Origin: Pseudomonas cichorii
GTDB lineage: Bacteria; Pseudomonadota; Gammaproteobacteria; Pseudomonadales; Pseudomonadaceae
NCBI RefSeq assembly: GCF_003700275.1
Contig: NZ_RBRE01000016.1
Coordinates: forward strand, 108,208 to 172,207
Direction: 5' to 3'
DNA: 64,000 nucleotides
The translations under genes were made by a program, and so were the position numbers. Below are positions 34,291-43,985 of this stretch, one piece after another. Positions within the stretch are counted from its first letter, which is position 1, and the number at the start of each line of letters is the position of its first letter. The notes below the pieces were generated by a model that had not been told where the DNA came from, ran no database searches, and saw nothing but the letters and a program-made list of their open reading frames with translations.

Positions 34291-35945
34291 TCCGTCGTCT
34301 CTCCGCGGCTTTAGGCCTGGCAGCATTCGCACCGACCCTCATGGCAGCCGACGCCCTTACCGGGGCAGTGCAGAAACAGCCTTTGAACCTGCCGGCGATC
34401 ATCATGTTCGTGATGTTCGTGGCGTTCACTCTCTACATCACCTACTGGGCATCCAAGAAGAACAACTCGGCGTCCGACTACTACGCGGCAGGCGGCAAGA
34501 TCACCGGTTTCCAGAACGGCCTGGCCATTGCGGGCGACTACATGTCGGCGGCGTCCTTCCTGGGTATTTCCGCACTGGTATACACCTCCGGCTACGACGG
34601 CCTGATCTACTCGATCGGCTTCCTAGTGGGCTGGCCGATCATTCTGTTCCTGATCGCCGAACGCCTGCGTAACCTGGGCAAGTACACCTTCGCCGACGTG
34701 GCATCCTATCGTCTCGGCCAGAAAGAGATTCGCACCCTGTCCGCCTGCGGTTCGCTGGTGGTGGTGGCGTTCTATCTGATTGCCCAGATGGTCGGTGCCG
34801 GCAAGCTGATCCAGTTGCTGTTCGGTCTGGACTACACCGTGGCGGTGATCCTGGTCGGTATCCTGATGTGCCTGTATGTGCTGTTCGGCGGCATGCTGGC
34901 GACCACCTGGGTACAGATCATCAAGGCGGTCATGCTGCTGTCGGGTGCCTCGTTCATGGCGCTGATGGTCATGAAGCACGTCAACTTCGACTTCAACATG
35001 CTGTTCTCCGAGGCGGTCAAGGTTCACCCTAAAGGTGAAGCGATCATGAGCCCTGGCGGCCTGGTGAAAGATCCGATCTCGGCGTTCTCCCTCGGTCTGG
35101 CACTGATGTTCGGTACCGCTGGCCTGCCACACATCCTGATGCGCTTCTTCACCGTGAGCGATGCCAAGGAAGCCCGCAAGTCGGTGTTCTACGCCACCGG
35201 TTTCATCGGCTACTTCTACATCCTGACCTTTATCATCGGCTTTGGCGCGATCCTGCTGGTCAGCACCAACCCGTTGTTCAAGGATGCAGCTGGCGCCCTG
35301 ATCGGCGGTAACAACATGGCAGCGGTGCACCTGGCCAATGCCGTGGGCGGCAGCCTGTTCCTGGGCTTCATCTCGGCGGTAGCGTTTGCCACCATCCTGG
35401 CAGTGGTTGCGGGTCTGACCCTGGCCGGTGCTTCGGCGGTGTCTCACGACCTGTACGCCAGTGTGATCAAGAAGGGCAAGGCCAACGAGAAGGATGAGAT
35501 CCGCGTTTCCAAGATGACGACTATCGCCCTGGCGGTCGTGGCCATCCTGTTGGGTATCGCCTTTGAAAGCCAGAACATTGCGTTCATGGTGGGCCTGGCG
35601 TTCTCCATCGCCGCGAGCTGCAACTTCCCGGTTCTGCTGCTCTCGATGTACTGGAAAAACCTGACCACTCGTGGCGCCATGATTGGCGGCTGGATGGGAC
35701 TGATAAGTGCCGTCGTACTGATGGTGCTGGGTCCGACCATCTGGGTGCAGATCCTGCACAACCCGAAAGCCATCTTCCCGTACGAGTACCCGGCGCTGTT
35801 CTCCATCATCATCGCCTTTATCGGGATCTGGTTCTTCTCCATCACCGACAAGTCCAAGGCTGCAGAGGGCGAGCGTGCGCTGTTCTACCCGCAGTTCGTT
35901 CGTTCGCAGACTGGCCTGGGTGCCAGCGGTGCGTCGTCACACTAA
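34287..35945 (+). CDS. actP: Cation/acetate symporter
   Basis: 552 residues, a sodium:solute symporter with 13-14 membrane helices. SSS signatures include [30 protein letters not shown] and [15 protein letters not shown], and the N-terminus looks like a cleavable signal (ending LMAADA), as in E. coli ActP. Imports acetate and related short monocarboxylates. Paired with DUF485 upstream. Acetate uptake genes are classical targets of catabolite repression, and the Crc-antagonist RNA gene lies 1.6 kb away, which may or may not be meaningful. Confidence 0.93.
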   Translation: MIRRLSAALGLAAFAPTLMAADALTGAVQKQPLNLPAIIMFVMFVAFTLYITYWASKKNNSASDYYAAGGKITGFQNGLAIAGDYMSAASFLGISALVYTSGYDGLIYSIGFLVGWPIILFLIAERLRNLGKYTFADVASYRLGQKEIRTLSACGSLVVVAFYLIAQMVGAGKLIQLLFGLDYTVAVILVGILMCLYVLFGGMLATTWVQIIKAVMLLSGASFMALMVMKHVNFDFNMLFSEAVKVHPKGEAIMSPGGLVKDPISAFSLGLALMFGTAGLPHILMRFFTVSDAKEARKSVFYATGFIGYFYILTFIIGFGAILLVSTNPLFKDAAGALIGGNNMAAVHLANAVGGSLFLGFISAVAFATILAVVAGLTLAGASAVSHDLYASVIKKGKANEKDEIRVSKMTTIALAVVAILLGIAFESQNIAFMVGLAFSIAASCNFPVLLLSMYWKNLTTRGAMIGGWMGLISAVVLMVLGPTIWVQILHNPKAIFPYEYPALFSIIIAFIGIWFFSITDKSKAAEGERALFYPQFVRSQTGLGASGASSH

Positions 35946-35961
35946 GCTTTACAGGCAATAA

Positions 35962-35988
35962 AAAAAGCAGCCCCTCGGGCTGCTTTTT
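35962..35988 (+). terminator. Intrinsic terminator after actP
   Basis: GCAGCCC / GGGCTGC stem with a 3-base loop and a T5 run (A-rich on the 5' side), 16 bases after the actP stop. Confidence 0.92.
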
Positions 35989-36009
35989 CATTGGGCGATC
36001 AACAAGGAT

Positions 36010-36168
36010 TCATATCCTGCCAAGCAATACCAGCACCAGCAGAATGATCAGGATCGTACCGACCACGCCCGAAGGACCGTAGCCCCAGTTGCGCGAGTGC
36101 GGGAAGACCGGCAGACCGCCGATCAGTATCAGAATCAGAACGATGATAAGAATCGTGCTTATGCCCAT
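36010..36168 (-). CDS. DUF3309 family membrane miniprotein
   Basis: 52 residues starting MGISTILIIVLILILIGGLP and continuing VFPHSRNWGYGPSG, then a second hydrophobic helix ending LLGRI. The central P.W.HSR.WGY.PSG motif is diagnostic of DUF3309. AAGGAA lies six bases before ATG at 36168. Two-helix inner-membrane protein of unknown function, often linked to stress-induced genes. Confidence 0.88.
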   Translation of the reverse strand: MGISTILIIVLILILIGGLPVFPHSRNWGYGPSGVVGTILIILLVLVLLGRI

Positions 36169-36478
36169 GATGAGTTCCTTCTTTCCGTGAGTATTGAATG
36201 GCGACTGCAGTTAAAGCTTTGTACCGTGGTATAAAGTTTTCGCTGCTTGAAACATCCGACTGTGGCCGTTCTTGAAAGGTTCTAAATATTTCATGGATTT
36301 TTAATTATTTAAAAAATATGTTTTATTTCAATGGGTTGGGTGTATTTATGTTCGTGGTTTAAGCGGTTTTTAGTGGTGATAATTATTGAACTTTTCAGGC
36401 TTTATATGACGCAGTATTCCTCTTGAGGGAGAAGCGGGCAGCCTGAAAAGAATGAAACTTCTACAGGGGGTCGTTTCC

Positions 36479-36856
36479 ATGCCTTATCGATTCGCTGCCG
36501 ATGCGGTGGTCGTGTTCCATCTGCTGTTCATCGTGTTCGTACTTCTGGGTGCGCTGCTGGTACTGCGCAGGCCGTGGATCGGCTTTTTGCATGTCCCGGC
36601 CATGATCTGGGGCGCGGTAGTGGAGTTCTTTCACCTGAACTGTCCGTTGACGCCGCTGGAAAACAGTTTGCGCTTCAAGGCTGGTCAGCAAGGTTACGAA
36701 GGCGGTTTTATCGAGAACTATCTGATTCCGCTTATCTACCCGTCGGCGCTGACGCCGCAGATCCAGCTATGGCTGGGGATGGTCGTGGTATCAATCAATG
36801 CGCTGATTTATGGATGGCTGCTGGTTCGCTTCGTGCGTCGCCCCAGGCAGACATGA
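36479..36856 (+). CDS. DUF2784 family membrane protein
   Basis: 125 residues with three to four membrane helices. Family signature: A...V..HLLF..F...GALL..R.PW....H.PA..WG..VEF....CPLTPLEN..R..AG..GY.GGFIE.YL.PL.YP. GGGGG precedes ATG at 36479. Function unknown. A 310-base AT-rich gap before it shows no other gene. Confidence 0.92.
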   Translation: MPYRFAADAVVVFHLLFIVFVLLGALLVLRRPWIGFLHVPAMIWGAVVEFFHLNCPLTPLENSLRFKAGQQGYEGGFIENYLIPLIYPSALTPQIQLWLGMVVVSINALIYGWLLVRFVRRPRQT

Positions 36857-36962
36857 GGCACAGGTTTGCACCCGGCATTCAGCACCTTGATGGTGGCATT
36901 GCAGGCGCCCGGCTGTGATTACACTCCGGTCAACGTCCTGCAAACCACAAGGCATTTTTCCT

Positions 36963-37778
36963 ATGCAAAATCGCATCATGATTACCGGCGCGGGCTCAGG
37001 GCTTGGTCGTGAAATAGCACTGCGCTGGGCTCGCGAGGGCTGGCAGCTGGCATTGTCGGATGTCAACGATGCCGGTTTGCAGGAAACCCTGGCGCTGGTG
37101 CGTGACGCCGGTGCGGATGGCTTTACCCAGCGCTGCGACGTGCGTGACTACAGCCAGCTCATGGCACTGGCCCAGGCCTGCGAAGAGCGCTTTGGCGGCA
37201 TTGATATCATCGTCAATAATGCCGGGGTGGCTTCGGGTGGATTCTTCAGTGAGCTGTCGCTGGAGGATTGGGACTGGCAGATCGCGATCAACCTCATGGG
37301 CGTGGTCAAGGGCTGCAAGGCGTTCTTGCCGATGCTGGAGGCCAGCAAGGGCAGGATCATCAATATCGCCTCGATGGCGGCCTTGATGCAGGGGCCGGGC
37401 ATGAGTAATTACAACGTTGCCAAGGCCGGTGTCGTAGCGCTGTCGGAGAGCCTGCTGGTGGAATTGAAGGAGCTGGAAGTCGGCGTGCATGTGGTGTGTC
37501 CGTCGTTCTTCCAGACCAACCTGCTGGACTCCTTCCGTGGTCCGACGCCGGCCATGAAGGCTCAGGTCGGAAAACTGCTGGAAAGCTCGCCAATCACCGC
37601 CACGGATATTGCCGATTACATTTTCGAGCATGTCGCCAAGGGCGAATTCATGATTCTGCCCCACGAGCAGGGACGTGATGCCTGGACCTTGAAACGCAAG
37701 CATCCGCAGGGGCTGTATGACGAGATGACCACCATGTGCGCCAAGATGCGCGCCAAGGCGCGACAGACAAAGGCGTGA
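36963..37778 (+). CDS. Short-chain dehydrogenase/reductase
   Basis: 271 residues. The cofactor-binding TGAGSGLG is at 8-15, NNAG in IVNNAGVAS near 88, and the active site YNVAK has Tyr150 and Lys154 with a Ser in NIASMAAL. Classical SDR oxidoreductase; Arg/Asp pattern after beta-2 (SDVND) does not settle NAD versus NADP. The C-terminus FMILPHEQGRDAWTLKRKHP is typical of a pseudomonad subgroup lacking a known substrate. The ribosome site is weak (AAGG). Confidence 0.9.
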   Translation: MQNRIMITGAGSGLGREIALRWAREGWQLALSDVNDAGLQETLALVRDAGADGFTQRCDVRDYSQLMALAQACEERFGGIDIIVNNAGVASGGFFSELSLEDWDWQIAINLMGVVKGCKAFLPMLEASKGRIINIASMAALMQGPGMSNYNVAKAGVVALSESLLVELKELEVGVHVVCPSFFQTNLLDSFRGPTPAMKAQVGKLLESSPITATDIADYIFEHVAKGEFMILPHEQGRDAWTLKRKHPQGLYDEMTTMCAKMRAKARQTKA

Positions 37779-37877
37779 TTGGCTCGGTCAGGTCTTGAAG
37801 CCAGGTTTCGGGTCATCAGGAACAGTCTTTTTCTGCTAGGGTGCCGCCATTCAAGCCCTCACTGACGAGACTGCACC

Positions 37878-38210
37878 GTGCTCAACTACTTCTGGTTTTT
37901 CCTTGCCGCACTGTTCGAGATCTTCGGCTGTTATGCATTCTGGATGTGGTTGCGTCAGGGCAAGAGTGCCTTGTGGGTCATTCCGGCGCTTGTCAGCCTG
38001 ACCCTTTTCGCGCTGCTCTTGACCCGGATTGAGGCGGCTTATGCCGGGCGCGCCTACGCGGCTTATGGCGGGATCTACATCATTGCGTCGATTGCCTGGC
38101 TGGGCGTGATCGAGCGGGTTCGCCCCTTGAGTTCCGACTGGCTGGGTGCGGCGTTGTGTGTGATTGGCGCGACAATCATTTTGCTGGGACCACGCTGGTC
38201 GGCGTCCTGA
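37878..38210 (+). CDS. YnfA/UPF0060 family membrane protein
   Basis: 110 residues with four membrane helices. Starts at GTG (37878). Family pattern: [18 protein letters not shown].....L.FA.LLTR.....[17 protein letters not shown]...P...D..G...C..GA.II..GPR. Small drug-resistance-like fold; role unproven. Confidence 0.92.
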   Translation: MLNYFWFFLAALFEIFGCYAFWMWLRQGKSALWVIPALVSLTLFALLLTRIEAAYAGRAYAAYGGIYIIASIAWLGVIERVRPLSSDWLGAALCVIGATIILLGPRWSAS

Positions 38211-38378
38211 GCGCTGGTAAACAGCACTTTTCCTACTGTTTTTGTCCGCAAGTAAGACGTTTCTGACGGTGCTGTCTGGCGAGCTTGAAGGACGTTACTG
38301 ATTTACCGCTGCCTCATTGAAGCGACCTTTTCGGGGGCGCACTCTGGACTCTTTCGTAATAACAAGAGAGTCGGAAAA

Positions 38379-38582
38379 ATGCTGGTATTGACGCGGGAAA
38401 TTGGTGAGGCCTTTTCCATCGGTGACAACATCACCGTGCAAATCCTCGGGGTGAACGGCAATCAGGTCCGGCTCGGCATCGACGCGCCCAAGGACATCAA
38501 GATCCATCGTGCTGAAGTGTTCCGCCGGATTGCCAGGAAACTCTCGCAGCAGGAAGCGGTATCAGAGTCGCCAGCGGCCTGA
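38379..38582 (+). CDS. csrA: Carbon storage regulator RsmA/CsrA
   Basis: 67 residues: [20 protein letters not shown], then the RNA-contact strand [18 protein letters not shown] (VHRxE-type segment with Arg44). The dimer binds GGA motifs in mRNA leaders and represses translation; antagonised by RsmX/Y/Z RNAs. The C-terminal extension [12 protein letters not shown] is slightly longer than the E. coli form. Convergent with the YheU gene, three bases away. Pseudomonads usually have several csrA paralogues. Confidence 0.96.
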   Translation: MLVLTREIGEAFSIGDNITVQILGVNGNQVRLGIDAPKDIKIHRAEVFRRIARKLSQQEAVSESPAA

Positions 38583-38585
38583 GCC

Positions 38586-38813
38586 TCAGTCGAAGTATTC
38601 CTTGGGTACATCATGCTTGGGCATCAGTTGGCATTGCTGGCTTTCGAGGTCGAAGAAAATCACCGCCTGGCCTTTGCTCAGGGCATGCCGCACGCGCAGT
38701 ACGCGGGTTTGCAGTGGTGTTTCGTCACCATTGTCCGTGCCGTCGCGGGTCACGAAGTCTTCGATCAGGCGGGTAAGGGTGTCGGGTTCAAGTTGGTCGT
38801 AAGGGATCAGCAT
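38586..38813 (-). CDS. YheU/UPF0270 family protein
   Basis: 75 residues: MLIPYDQLEPDTLTRLIEDF, then VTRDGTDNG(D)ETPL, and GQAVIFFDLESQQC. Matches the UPF0270 family of small conserved proteins. GAGA precedes ATG at 38813; an in-frame ATG at 38903 would read through a REP repeat. Function unknown. Confidence 0.9.
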   Translation of the reverse strand: MLIPYDQLEPDTLTRLIEDFVTRDGTDNGDETPLQTRVLRVRHALSKGQAVIFFDLESQQCQLMPKHDVPKEYFD

Positions 38814-38849
38814 GGCGGTTCTCGGATCGGTAGCCGGCGATGATAGGCC

Positions 38850-38909
38850 TTTTCGCGAATGAATTCGCTCCCGGCCAGTCGGCTTGGGAGCGGATTCATC
38901 CACGAAAGG
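38850..38909. repeat. Inverted REP pair (REPIN-like)
   Basis: TTTTCGCGAATGAATTCGCTCC at 38850-38871 and GGGAGCGGATTCATCCACGAAA at about 38886-38907 face each other around a short spacer, between yheU and the M42 peptidase gene. Confidence 0.8.
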
Positions 38910-38916
38910 CTATGGC

Positions 38917-40113
38917 TCAGACCTCTTCGCGATTCTGCCCGATCAGGCTGTCCACAGGCGGTACGCGGGTGTCGGACTCCATCTGCGCATCATGTTCGAT
39001 CTGATGACTGAAGCGCTCCAGTGAAGTCTGGGCCGGTTTGGCATCGCTGGCGAATACCGGTGGGCTGAGCATGTAGGCGCCCAGCAGTTTGCTCAGGGCC
39101 GCGAGGCTGTCGATATGGGTGCGTTCGTAACCGTGGGTCGCGTCGCAGCCAAAGGCCAGCAATGCTGTCCGGATGTCATGCCCCGAAGTCACTGCCGAGT
39201 GGGCATCGCTGTAGTAATAGCGAAACAGGTCGCGGCGCACGGGCAGTTCGTTTTCTACCCCAAGACGCAGCAGGTGCCGCGACAGGTGATAGTCGTAAGG
39301 CCCGCCCGAATCCTGCATCGCCACGCTCACGGCGTGCTCGCTGGAGTGCTGGCCCGGTGCGACCGGAGCGATATCGATGCCGACGAACTCGCTGACATCC
39401 CACGGCAGGACGCCTGCCGCACCGGTCCCGGTTTCCTCGGTGATGGTGAACAGCGGGTGGCAATCGATCAGCGGCTCTTCACCACTATCGACAATTGACT
39501 TGAGCGCAGCCAGCAATGCCGCGACGCCGGCCTTGTCGTCCAGGTGGCGGGCGCTGATATGCCCGCTTTCGGTAAATTCCGGCAATGGATCGAAAGCCAC
39601 GAAGTCACCGATATTGATGCCCAGCGACTCGCAGTCGGCGCGGGTCGTGCAATAAGCGTCCAGGCGCAGTTCGACGTGCTCCCAGCTGATAGGCATTTCA
39701 TCCACGGCGGTATTGAAGGCATGACCGGAAGCCATCAGCGGCAGAACGCTGCCACGAATCACGCCGGTATCGCTGAACACACTGACCCGGCTGCCTTCGG
39801 CAAACCGGCTGGACCAGCAACCGACGGCGGCCAGCGCCAGACGACCATTGTCCTTGACCTCGCGGACACTGGCACCAATGGTGTCCAGGTGGGCCGAGAC
39901 GGCGCGATCCGGGCTGTTCTGTTTGCCCTTGAGCGTGGCGCGGATGGTCCCGCGTCGAGTCAGTTCAAACGGAATGCCCAGTTCTTCCAGGCGTTCGGCG
40001 ACATAACGCACGATGGTATCGGTAAACCCCGTAGGGCTTGGAATTGCGAGCATTTCCAGCAGGACTTTCTGCAGGTAGTTCAGATCCGGGTCGGGGATTT
40101 TCTCAACAGGCAT
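38917..40113 (-). CDS. NAGGN-system M42-like aminopeptidase
   Basis: 398 residues. Co-catalytic metallopeptidase motifs: SAHLDTIGA (His near 75), LDDKAGVAALL, TEETGTGAAG (catalytic Glu pair) and HSAVTSGHDIRTAL, with HGYERTH near the end. This family is always found with asnO and ngg and is named osmoprotectant NAGGN system M42 peptidase; it may process or degrade the dipeptide. AAAGGAG precedes ATG at 40113. Third gene of the operon, separated from ngg by a 100-base palindromic repeat. Confidence 0.92.
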   Translation of the reverse strand: MPVEKIPDPDLNYLQKVLLEMLAIPSPTGFTDTIVRYVAERLEELGIPFELTRRGTIRATLKGKQNSPDRAVSAHLDTIGASVREVKDNGRLALAAVGCWSSRFAEGSRVSVFSDTGVIRGSVLPLMASGHAFNTAVDEMPISWEHVELRLDAYCTTRADCESLGINIGDFVAFDPLPEFTESGHISARHLDDKAGVAALLAALKSIVDSGEEPLIDCHPLFTITEETGTGAAGVLPWDVSEFVGIDIAPVAPGQHSSEHAVSVAMQDSGGPYDYHLSRHLLRLGVENELPVRRDLFRYYYSDAHSAVTSGHDIRTALLAFGCDATHGYERTHIDSLAALSKLLGAYMLSPPVFASDAKPAQTSLERFSHQIEHDAQMESDTRVPPVDSLIGQNREEV

Positions 40114-40138
40114 GGAGGTACTCCTTTGGAGCAGCGAC

Positions 40139-40209
40139 AAGCGGCAAGCTTCAAGCTGCAAGCGTAGGTGATATCCGGGCTTGCAGCTTGATACTTGCAA
40201 CTTGCCGCT
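40139..40209. repeat. Large palindromic repeat inside the NAGGN operon
   Basis: AGCGGCAAGCTTCAAGCTGC at 40139 is mirrored by GCAGCTTGATACTTGC and CTTGCCGCT up to 40209. Same word family as 11596-11673. It occupies nearly the whole gap between ngg and the peptidase gene. Confidence 0.75.
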
Positions 40210-40214
40210 ACTGT

Positions 40215-41963
40215 TCAACCATGCACAGGCAGGCTGTGCGGAAACAGTAGATCGACGAAGCGTTCTGCAGTGGGTTGAGGTTCGTGGTTGGCGAGGCCAA
40301 CGCGCTCGTTGGCTTCGATGAAGACGTATTCGGTCTGGTCGGCGGCGGGCACCATCAGGTCCAGGCCCACTACCGGAATGTCCAGTGCCCGTGCAGCACG
40401 TACGGCGGCATCGATGAGTACCGGATGCAGGATCGCGGTGACGTCTTCGAGGCAGCCGCCGGTGTGCAGGTTGGCGGTGCGGCGCACGGCAAGGCGCTGA
40501 TCCATCGGCAGGATGCTGGAATAGTCATAGCCCGCATCGCGGACCGTGCGTTCGGTTTCCTCATCCATCGGGATCTTGCTTTCGCCACCGGTGGCGGCAG
40601 CGCGACGACGGCTGTGCGCCTCGATCAGTTGCTTGATGGTGTGGCGACCGTTGCCGGTGATTTCCGCAGGACGGCGAATAGCAGCGGCCACCACTTCAAA
40701 GCCGATCACCACGATGCGCAAGTCCAGACCTTCGTGAAAGCTTTCCAGAATCACGCGGGTGTCGAACTGACGGGCACGTTCGATGGCGTTCTGCACTTCA
40801 TCGAATGTGCGCAGATCCACCGCTACGCCCTGGCCTTGCTCGCCATCCAGCGGCTTGACCACAATCTGGCCGTGCTCTTCGAGAAACGCCAGATTGTCAT
40901 CGGCGCTGGCCGCTCGTTGCTGCGCGGGCAGGCGCAACCCTGCAGCCTTGAGGGTGCGGTGGGTCAGGCTCTTGTCCTGGCACAGGGTCATGCTGACTGC
41001 GCTGGTCAGATCACTCAGCGATTCACGGCAGCGCACGCGGCGTCCGCCGTAGCTCAGGGTGAACAGCCCGGCATCGGCATCATCGACCTGCACATCGATA
41101 CCACGACGATGGGCTTCTTCGACGATGATTCGCGCATACGGATTGAAATCCGCCTCGGGGCCGGGCCCGAGAAACAGCGACTCATTGATACCGTTCTTGC
41201 GCTTGATGGCGAAGGTCGGCAGATTGCGAAACCCGAGCTTGGCGTACAGCGCCTTGGCCTGATTGTTGTCGTGCAGCACCGACAGGTCGAGGTAGCTGAG
41301 GCCACGACTCATGAAGTGCTCGATCAGATGACGCACCAGCACTTCACCCACGCCGGGGCGTGTGCATTGTGGATCTACGGCCAGGCACCACAGGCTGCTG
41401 CCTTTTTCTGGATCGTTGAAAGCCTTTTGATGATTCAGGCCCATGACACTGCCGATCACCGCATTGCTGCTTTCATCTTCGGCCAGCCAGTAGACCGGGC
41501 CGCCCAGATGACGCGGTGTCAGCAGGGCCGGATCGATCGGCAGCATGCCGCGCGCCAGATAAAGGTTATTGATGGCCTGCCAGTCGGCCTCGCTCTGTGC
41601 CCGACGAATGCGAAAGCCGCGGAATACCCGCTGCGCAGGGCGGTAATCGCTGAACCACAGGCGCAGAGTGTCGGACGGATCGAGAAACAACTGCTGAGGC
41701 GACTGCGCCAGCACCTGCTGGGGCGCCGCCACGTACAGTGCTATATCCCGTTCGCCGGGTTTTTCGTGGAGCAGTTCCTGAGCCAGCGCGGCCGGGTCGG
41801 GATAGGTATGGCCAATCAACAGGCGGCCCCAGCCGCAATGCAGGGCCAGCGGCTCTGCATCGGGCTGGCTGCCGTCTTCGGCGAAACGGGCCTGCAAGCG
41901 CTCATAGGAGGGCGACTGGGTGCGCAACAATCGTTGGCTGTAAGCCGTCGCATTGTGTTTCAT
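40215..41963 (-). CDS. ngg: N-acetylglutaminylglutamine synthetase
   Basis: 582 residues. A GNAT acetyltransferase domain (about 115-265; LAVDPQCTRPGVGEVLVRHLIEH) is fused to an ATP-grasp ligase (about 300-575; VVKPLDGEQGQGVAVD, FEVVAAAIRRPAEITGNGRHT, IEANERVG). It makes N-acetylglutaminylglutamine from two glutamines, the precursor of the osmolyte NAGGN. The gene starts 4 bases after the asnO stop, so the two are translationally linked. Confidence 0.95.
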   Translation of the reverse strand: MKHNATAYSQRLLRTQSPSYERLQARFAEDGSQPDAEPLALHCGWGRLLIGHTYPDPAALAQELLHEKPGERDIALYVAAPQQVLAQSPQQLFLDPSDTLRLWFSDYRPAQRVFRGFRIRRAQSEADWQAINNLYLARGMLPIDPALLTPRHLGGPVYWLAEDESSNAVIGSVMGLNHQKAFNDPEKGSSLWCLAVDPQCTRPGVGEVLVRHLIEHFMSRGLSYLDLSVLHDNNQAKALYAKLGFRNLPTFAIKRKNGINESLFLGPGPEADFNPYARIIVEEAHRRGIDVQVDDADAGLFTLSYGGRRVRCRESLSDLTSAVSMTLCQDKSLTHRTLKAAGLRLPAQQRAASADDNLAFLEEHGQIVVKPLDGEQGQGVAVDLRTFDEVQNAIERARQFDTRVILESFHEGLDLRIVVIGFEVVAAAIRRPAEITGNGRHTIKQLIEAHSRRRAAATGGESKIPMDEETERTVRDAGYDYSSILPMDQRLAVRRTANLHTGGCLEDVTAILHPVLIDAAVRAARALDIPVVGLDLMVPAADQTEYVFIEANERVGLANHEPQPTAERFVDLLFPHSLPVHG

Positions 41964-41966
41964 CGA

Positions 41967-43739
41967 TCAGAGTCCTTGTTCGCTGAGCCACAGATTCAGC
42001 GCTGCCAATTGCCACAGCTTGGAGCCGCGTAACGGCGTGAGTTGGCCCTGAGGGTTGGTCAGCAGGGTGTCGATCATCGACGGGTTGAACAGACCGCGAT
42101 CCTGGCTCGGGTCCAGCAGCAGCTCGCGTACCCAGTTGAGGGTATCGCCCTGCAAGTGCTTGAGTCCCGGCACCGGGAAGTAGCCTTTCTTGCGGTCGAT
42201 GACCTCGGAAGGGATCACCAGGCGCGCCGCCTCCTTCAGGACATGTTTGCCGCCATCGGGCAATTTGAACTTGCCCGGAATGCGTGCCGACAGCTCGACC
42301 AGGCGATAGTCGAGAAACGGTGTCCGGGCTTCCAGGCCCCAGGCCATGGTCATGTTGTCGACCCGTTTGACCGGGTCATCCACCAGCATCACCGTGCTGT
42401 CCAGGCGCAAGGCCTTGTCCACGGCGGCGGTGGCGCCTGGCTGGGCGAAGTGATCGCGTACGAAATCACCCGCAGCGTCGTTGGCGGTCAGCCATTTGGC
42501 TTGTACGGTCGCGGTGTATTCGTCGTAGCTGCGGTCCACGAACGCTGCACGATAGGCCGCTACCGGATCGCTTGCGCCATCGACCTGCGGATACCAGTGA
42601 TAACCGGCAAACAGTTCGTCAGCACCCTGGCCGCTCTGTACCACTTTGCAGTGTTTGGCCACTTCACGGGACAACAGATAGAACGCGATGCAGTCATGGC
42701 TGACCATCGGCTCGCTCATGGCACGGAAGGCAGCAGGCAATTGCTCGATGATCTCGCTTTCCTGAATCCGCAACTGGTGATGGCGGGTCCCATAGTGCCT
42801 GGCGATCAGGTCCGAATACTGGAATTCGTCGCCGCGTTCGCCACCGGCATCCTGAAAGCCGATGGAGAAGGTCGAAAGGTCTTCGACGCCGACCTCACGC
42901 AACAGGCCGACCAGCATGCTCGAATCGACACCGCCGGAAAGCAGCACGCCGACATCCACAGCAGCGCGCTGACGAATCGACACCGCTTCACGGGTGCTGT
43001 CCAGCACGCGGTCGCGCCAGTCTTCCAGGGTCAGGTGCTGCTCGTCGTCATGCGGACCATACGGCAGATGCCACCAGGTCTGCTGCTCGATCTTGCCGTT
43101 GGCCTGAATGCGCATCCAACTGGCAGGCGGTAGTTTTTCGACACCAGCCAGCAATGTGCGCGGTGCAGGCACCACGGCATGGAAATTCAGATAGTGATTG
43201 AGGGCAATCGGGTCGAGCATCGGGCTGATATCGCCGCCCTTGAGCAGCGCTGGCAACGTCGAGGCGAAGCGCAGGCGCTTGTCGGTGTGCGACAGATACA
43301 GCGGCTTGACGCCCAGACGGTCGCGAGCGATGAACAGTTGCTGGGTGTCACGCTCCCAGATGGCAAAGGCAAACATGCCATTGAGCTTGGGCAGCATGTC
43401 CGCGCCCCAGGCGTGATAGCCCTTGAGCAATACTTCGGTATCGCCACCGGAGTGGAACTGATAGCCCATGCTTTCCAGCTCGGCACGCAGCTCAGGGAAG
43501 TTATAGACCGCACCATTGAAGGCCATGGACAGGCCCAACTGGCTATCGACCATGGGCTGGGCCGAACCGTCGGACAAGTCCATGATTTTCAGTCGGCGAT
43601 GGCCCAGGGCAATCGGCCCCTGACTGTGAAAGCCCCAGGCATCCGGGCCACGTGGCGCCAGATCATGAGTAATGCGTTCAACAGCGGCTAGGTCCGCTGG
43701 TTGATGGTCGAAACGTAATTCACCTGCTAATCCGCACAT
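41967..43739 (-). CDS. asnO: N-acetylglutaminylglutamine amidotransferase
   Basis: 590 residues, class II glutamine amidotransferase plus asparagine-synthase domain. MCGLAGELRF supplies the N-terminal nucleophile Cys2; the glutaminase half covers about 2-210 and the ATP-pyrophosphatase loop SGGVDSSML lies near 263-271. It amidates the dipeptide to N-acetylglutaminylglutamine amide, a compatible solute made under osmotic stress. First gene of the operon asnO-ngg-M42 peptidase; a hairpin lies in its 5' leader. Confidence 0.95.
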   Translation of the reverse strand: MCGLAGELRFDHQPADLAAVERITHDLAPRGPDAWGFHSQGPIALGHRRLKIMDLSDGSAQPMVDSQLGLSMAFNGAVYNFPELRAELESMGYQFHSGGDTEVLLKGYHAWGADMLPKLNGMFAFAIWERDTQQLFIARDRLGVKPLYLSHTDKRLRFASTLPALLKGGDISPMLDPIALNHYLNFHAVVPAPRTLLAGVEKLPPASWMRIQANGKIEQQTWWHLPYGPHDDEQHLTLEDWRDRVLDSTREAVSIRQRAAVDVGVLLSGGVDSSMLVGLLREVGVEDLSTFSIGFQDAGGERGDEFQYSDLIARHYGTRHHQLRIQESEIIEQLPAAFRAMSEPMVSHDCIAFYLLSREVAKHCKVVQSGQGADELFAGYHWYPQVDGASDPVAAYRAAFVDRSYDEYTATVQAKWLTANDAAGDFVRDHFAQPGATAAVDKALRLDSTVMLVDDPVKRVDNMTMAWGLEARTPFLDYRLVELSARIPGKFKLPDGGKHVLKEAARLVIPSEVIDRKKGYFPVPGLKHLQGDTLNWVRELLLDPSQDRGLFNPSMIDTLLTNPQGQLTPLRGSKLWQLAALNLWLSEQGL

Positions 43740-43766
43740 AATTCCTTACCGGGTTTCCGTTGGGGA

Positions 43767-43790
43767 GGTGACTGAAAGAATGCAGTCACC
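43767..43790 (-). promoter_or_regulatory. Hairpin in the asnO leader
   Basis: GGTGACTG / CAGTCACC, a perfect 8-bp stem with an 8-base loop, 27 bases before the asnO ATG. Possible post-transcriptional control element; function unproven. No clear AlgU-type promoter was found nearby. Confidence 0.45.
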
Positions 43791-43985
43791 CAGAAACTGA
43801 CCCGGAGGAGTTAAGGGAGTTTTAGAACAAAAAGTTATAAGTGTTTGGGGGGAGCATGTTTCTGCTGATCAATCCGACAGTTGGCGACTGACATAACTGT
43901 CAGTACCTGATGCTGGTTTGAAAGCGCAATCTTGGGGGCAAGACGGGGTCGTTCCTGACTCCGACCAATGCCTGGGAGCATGGCT

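Noticed and set aside
40275..42032. 585-codon plus-strand frame opposite ngg
   Set aside because: Antisense to an unmistakable GNAT/ATP-grasp enzyme; it has no recognisable domain.
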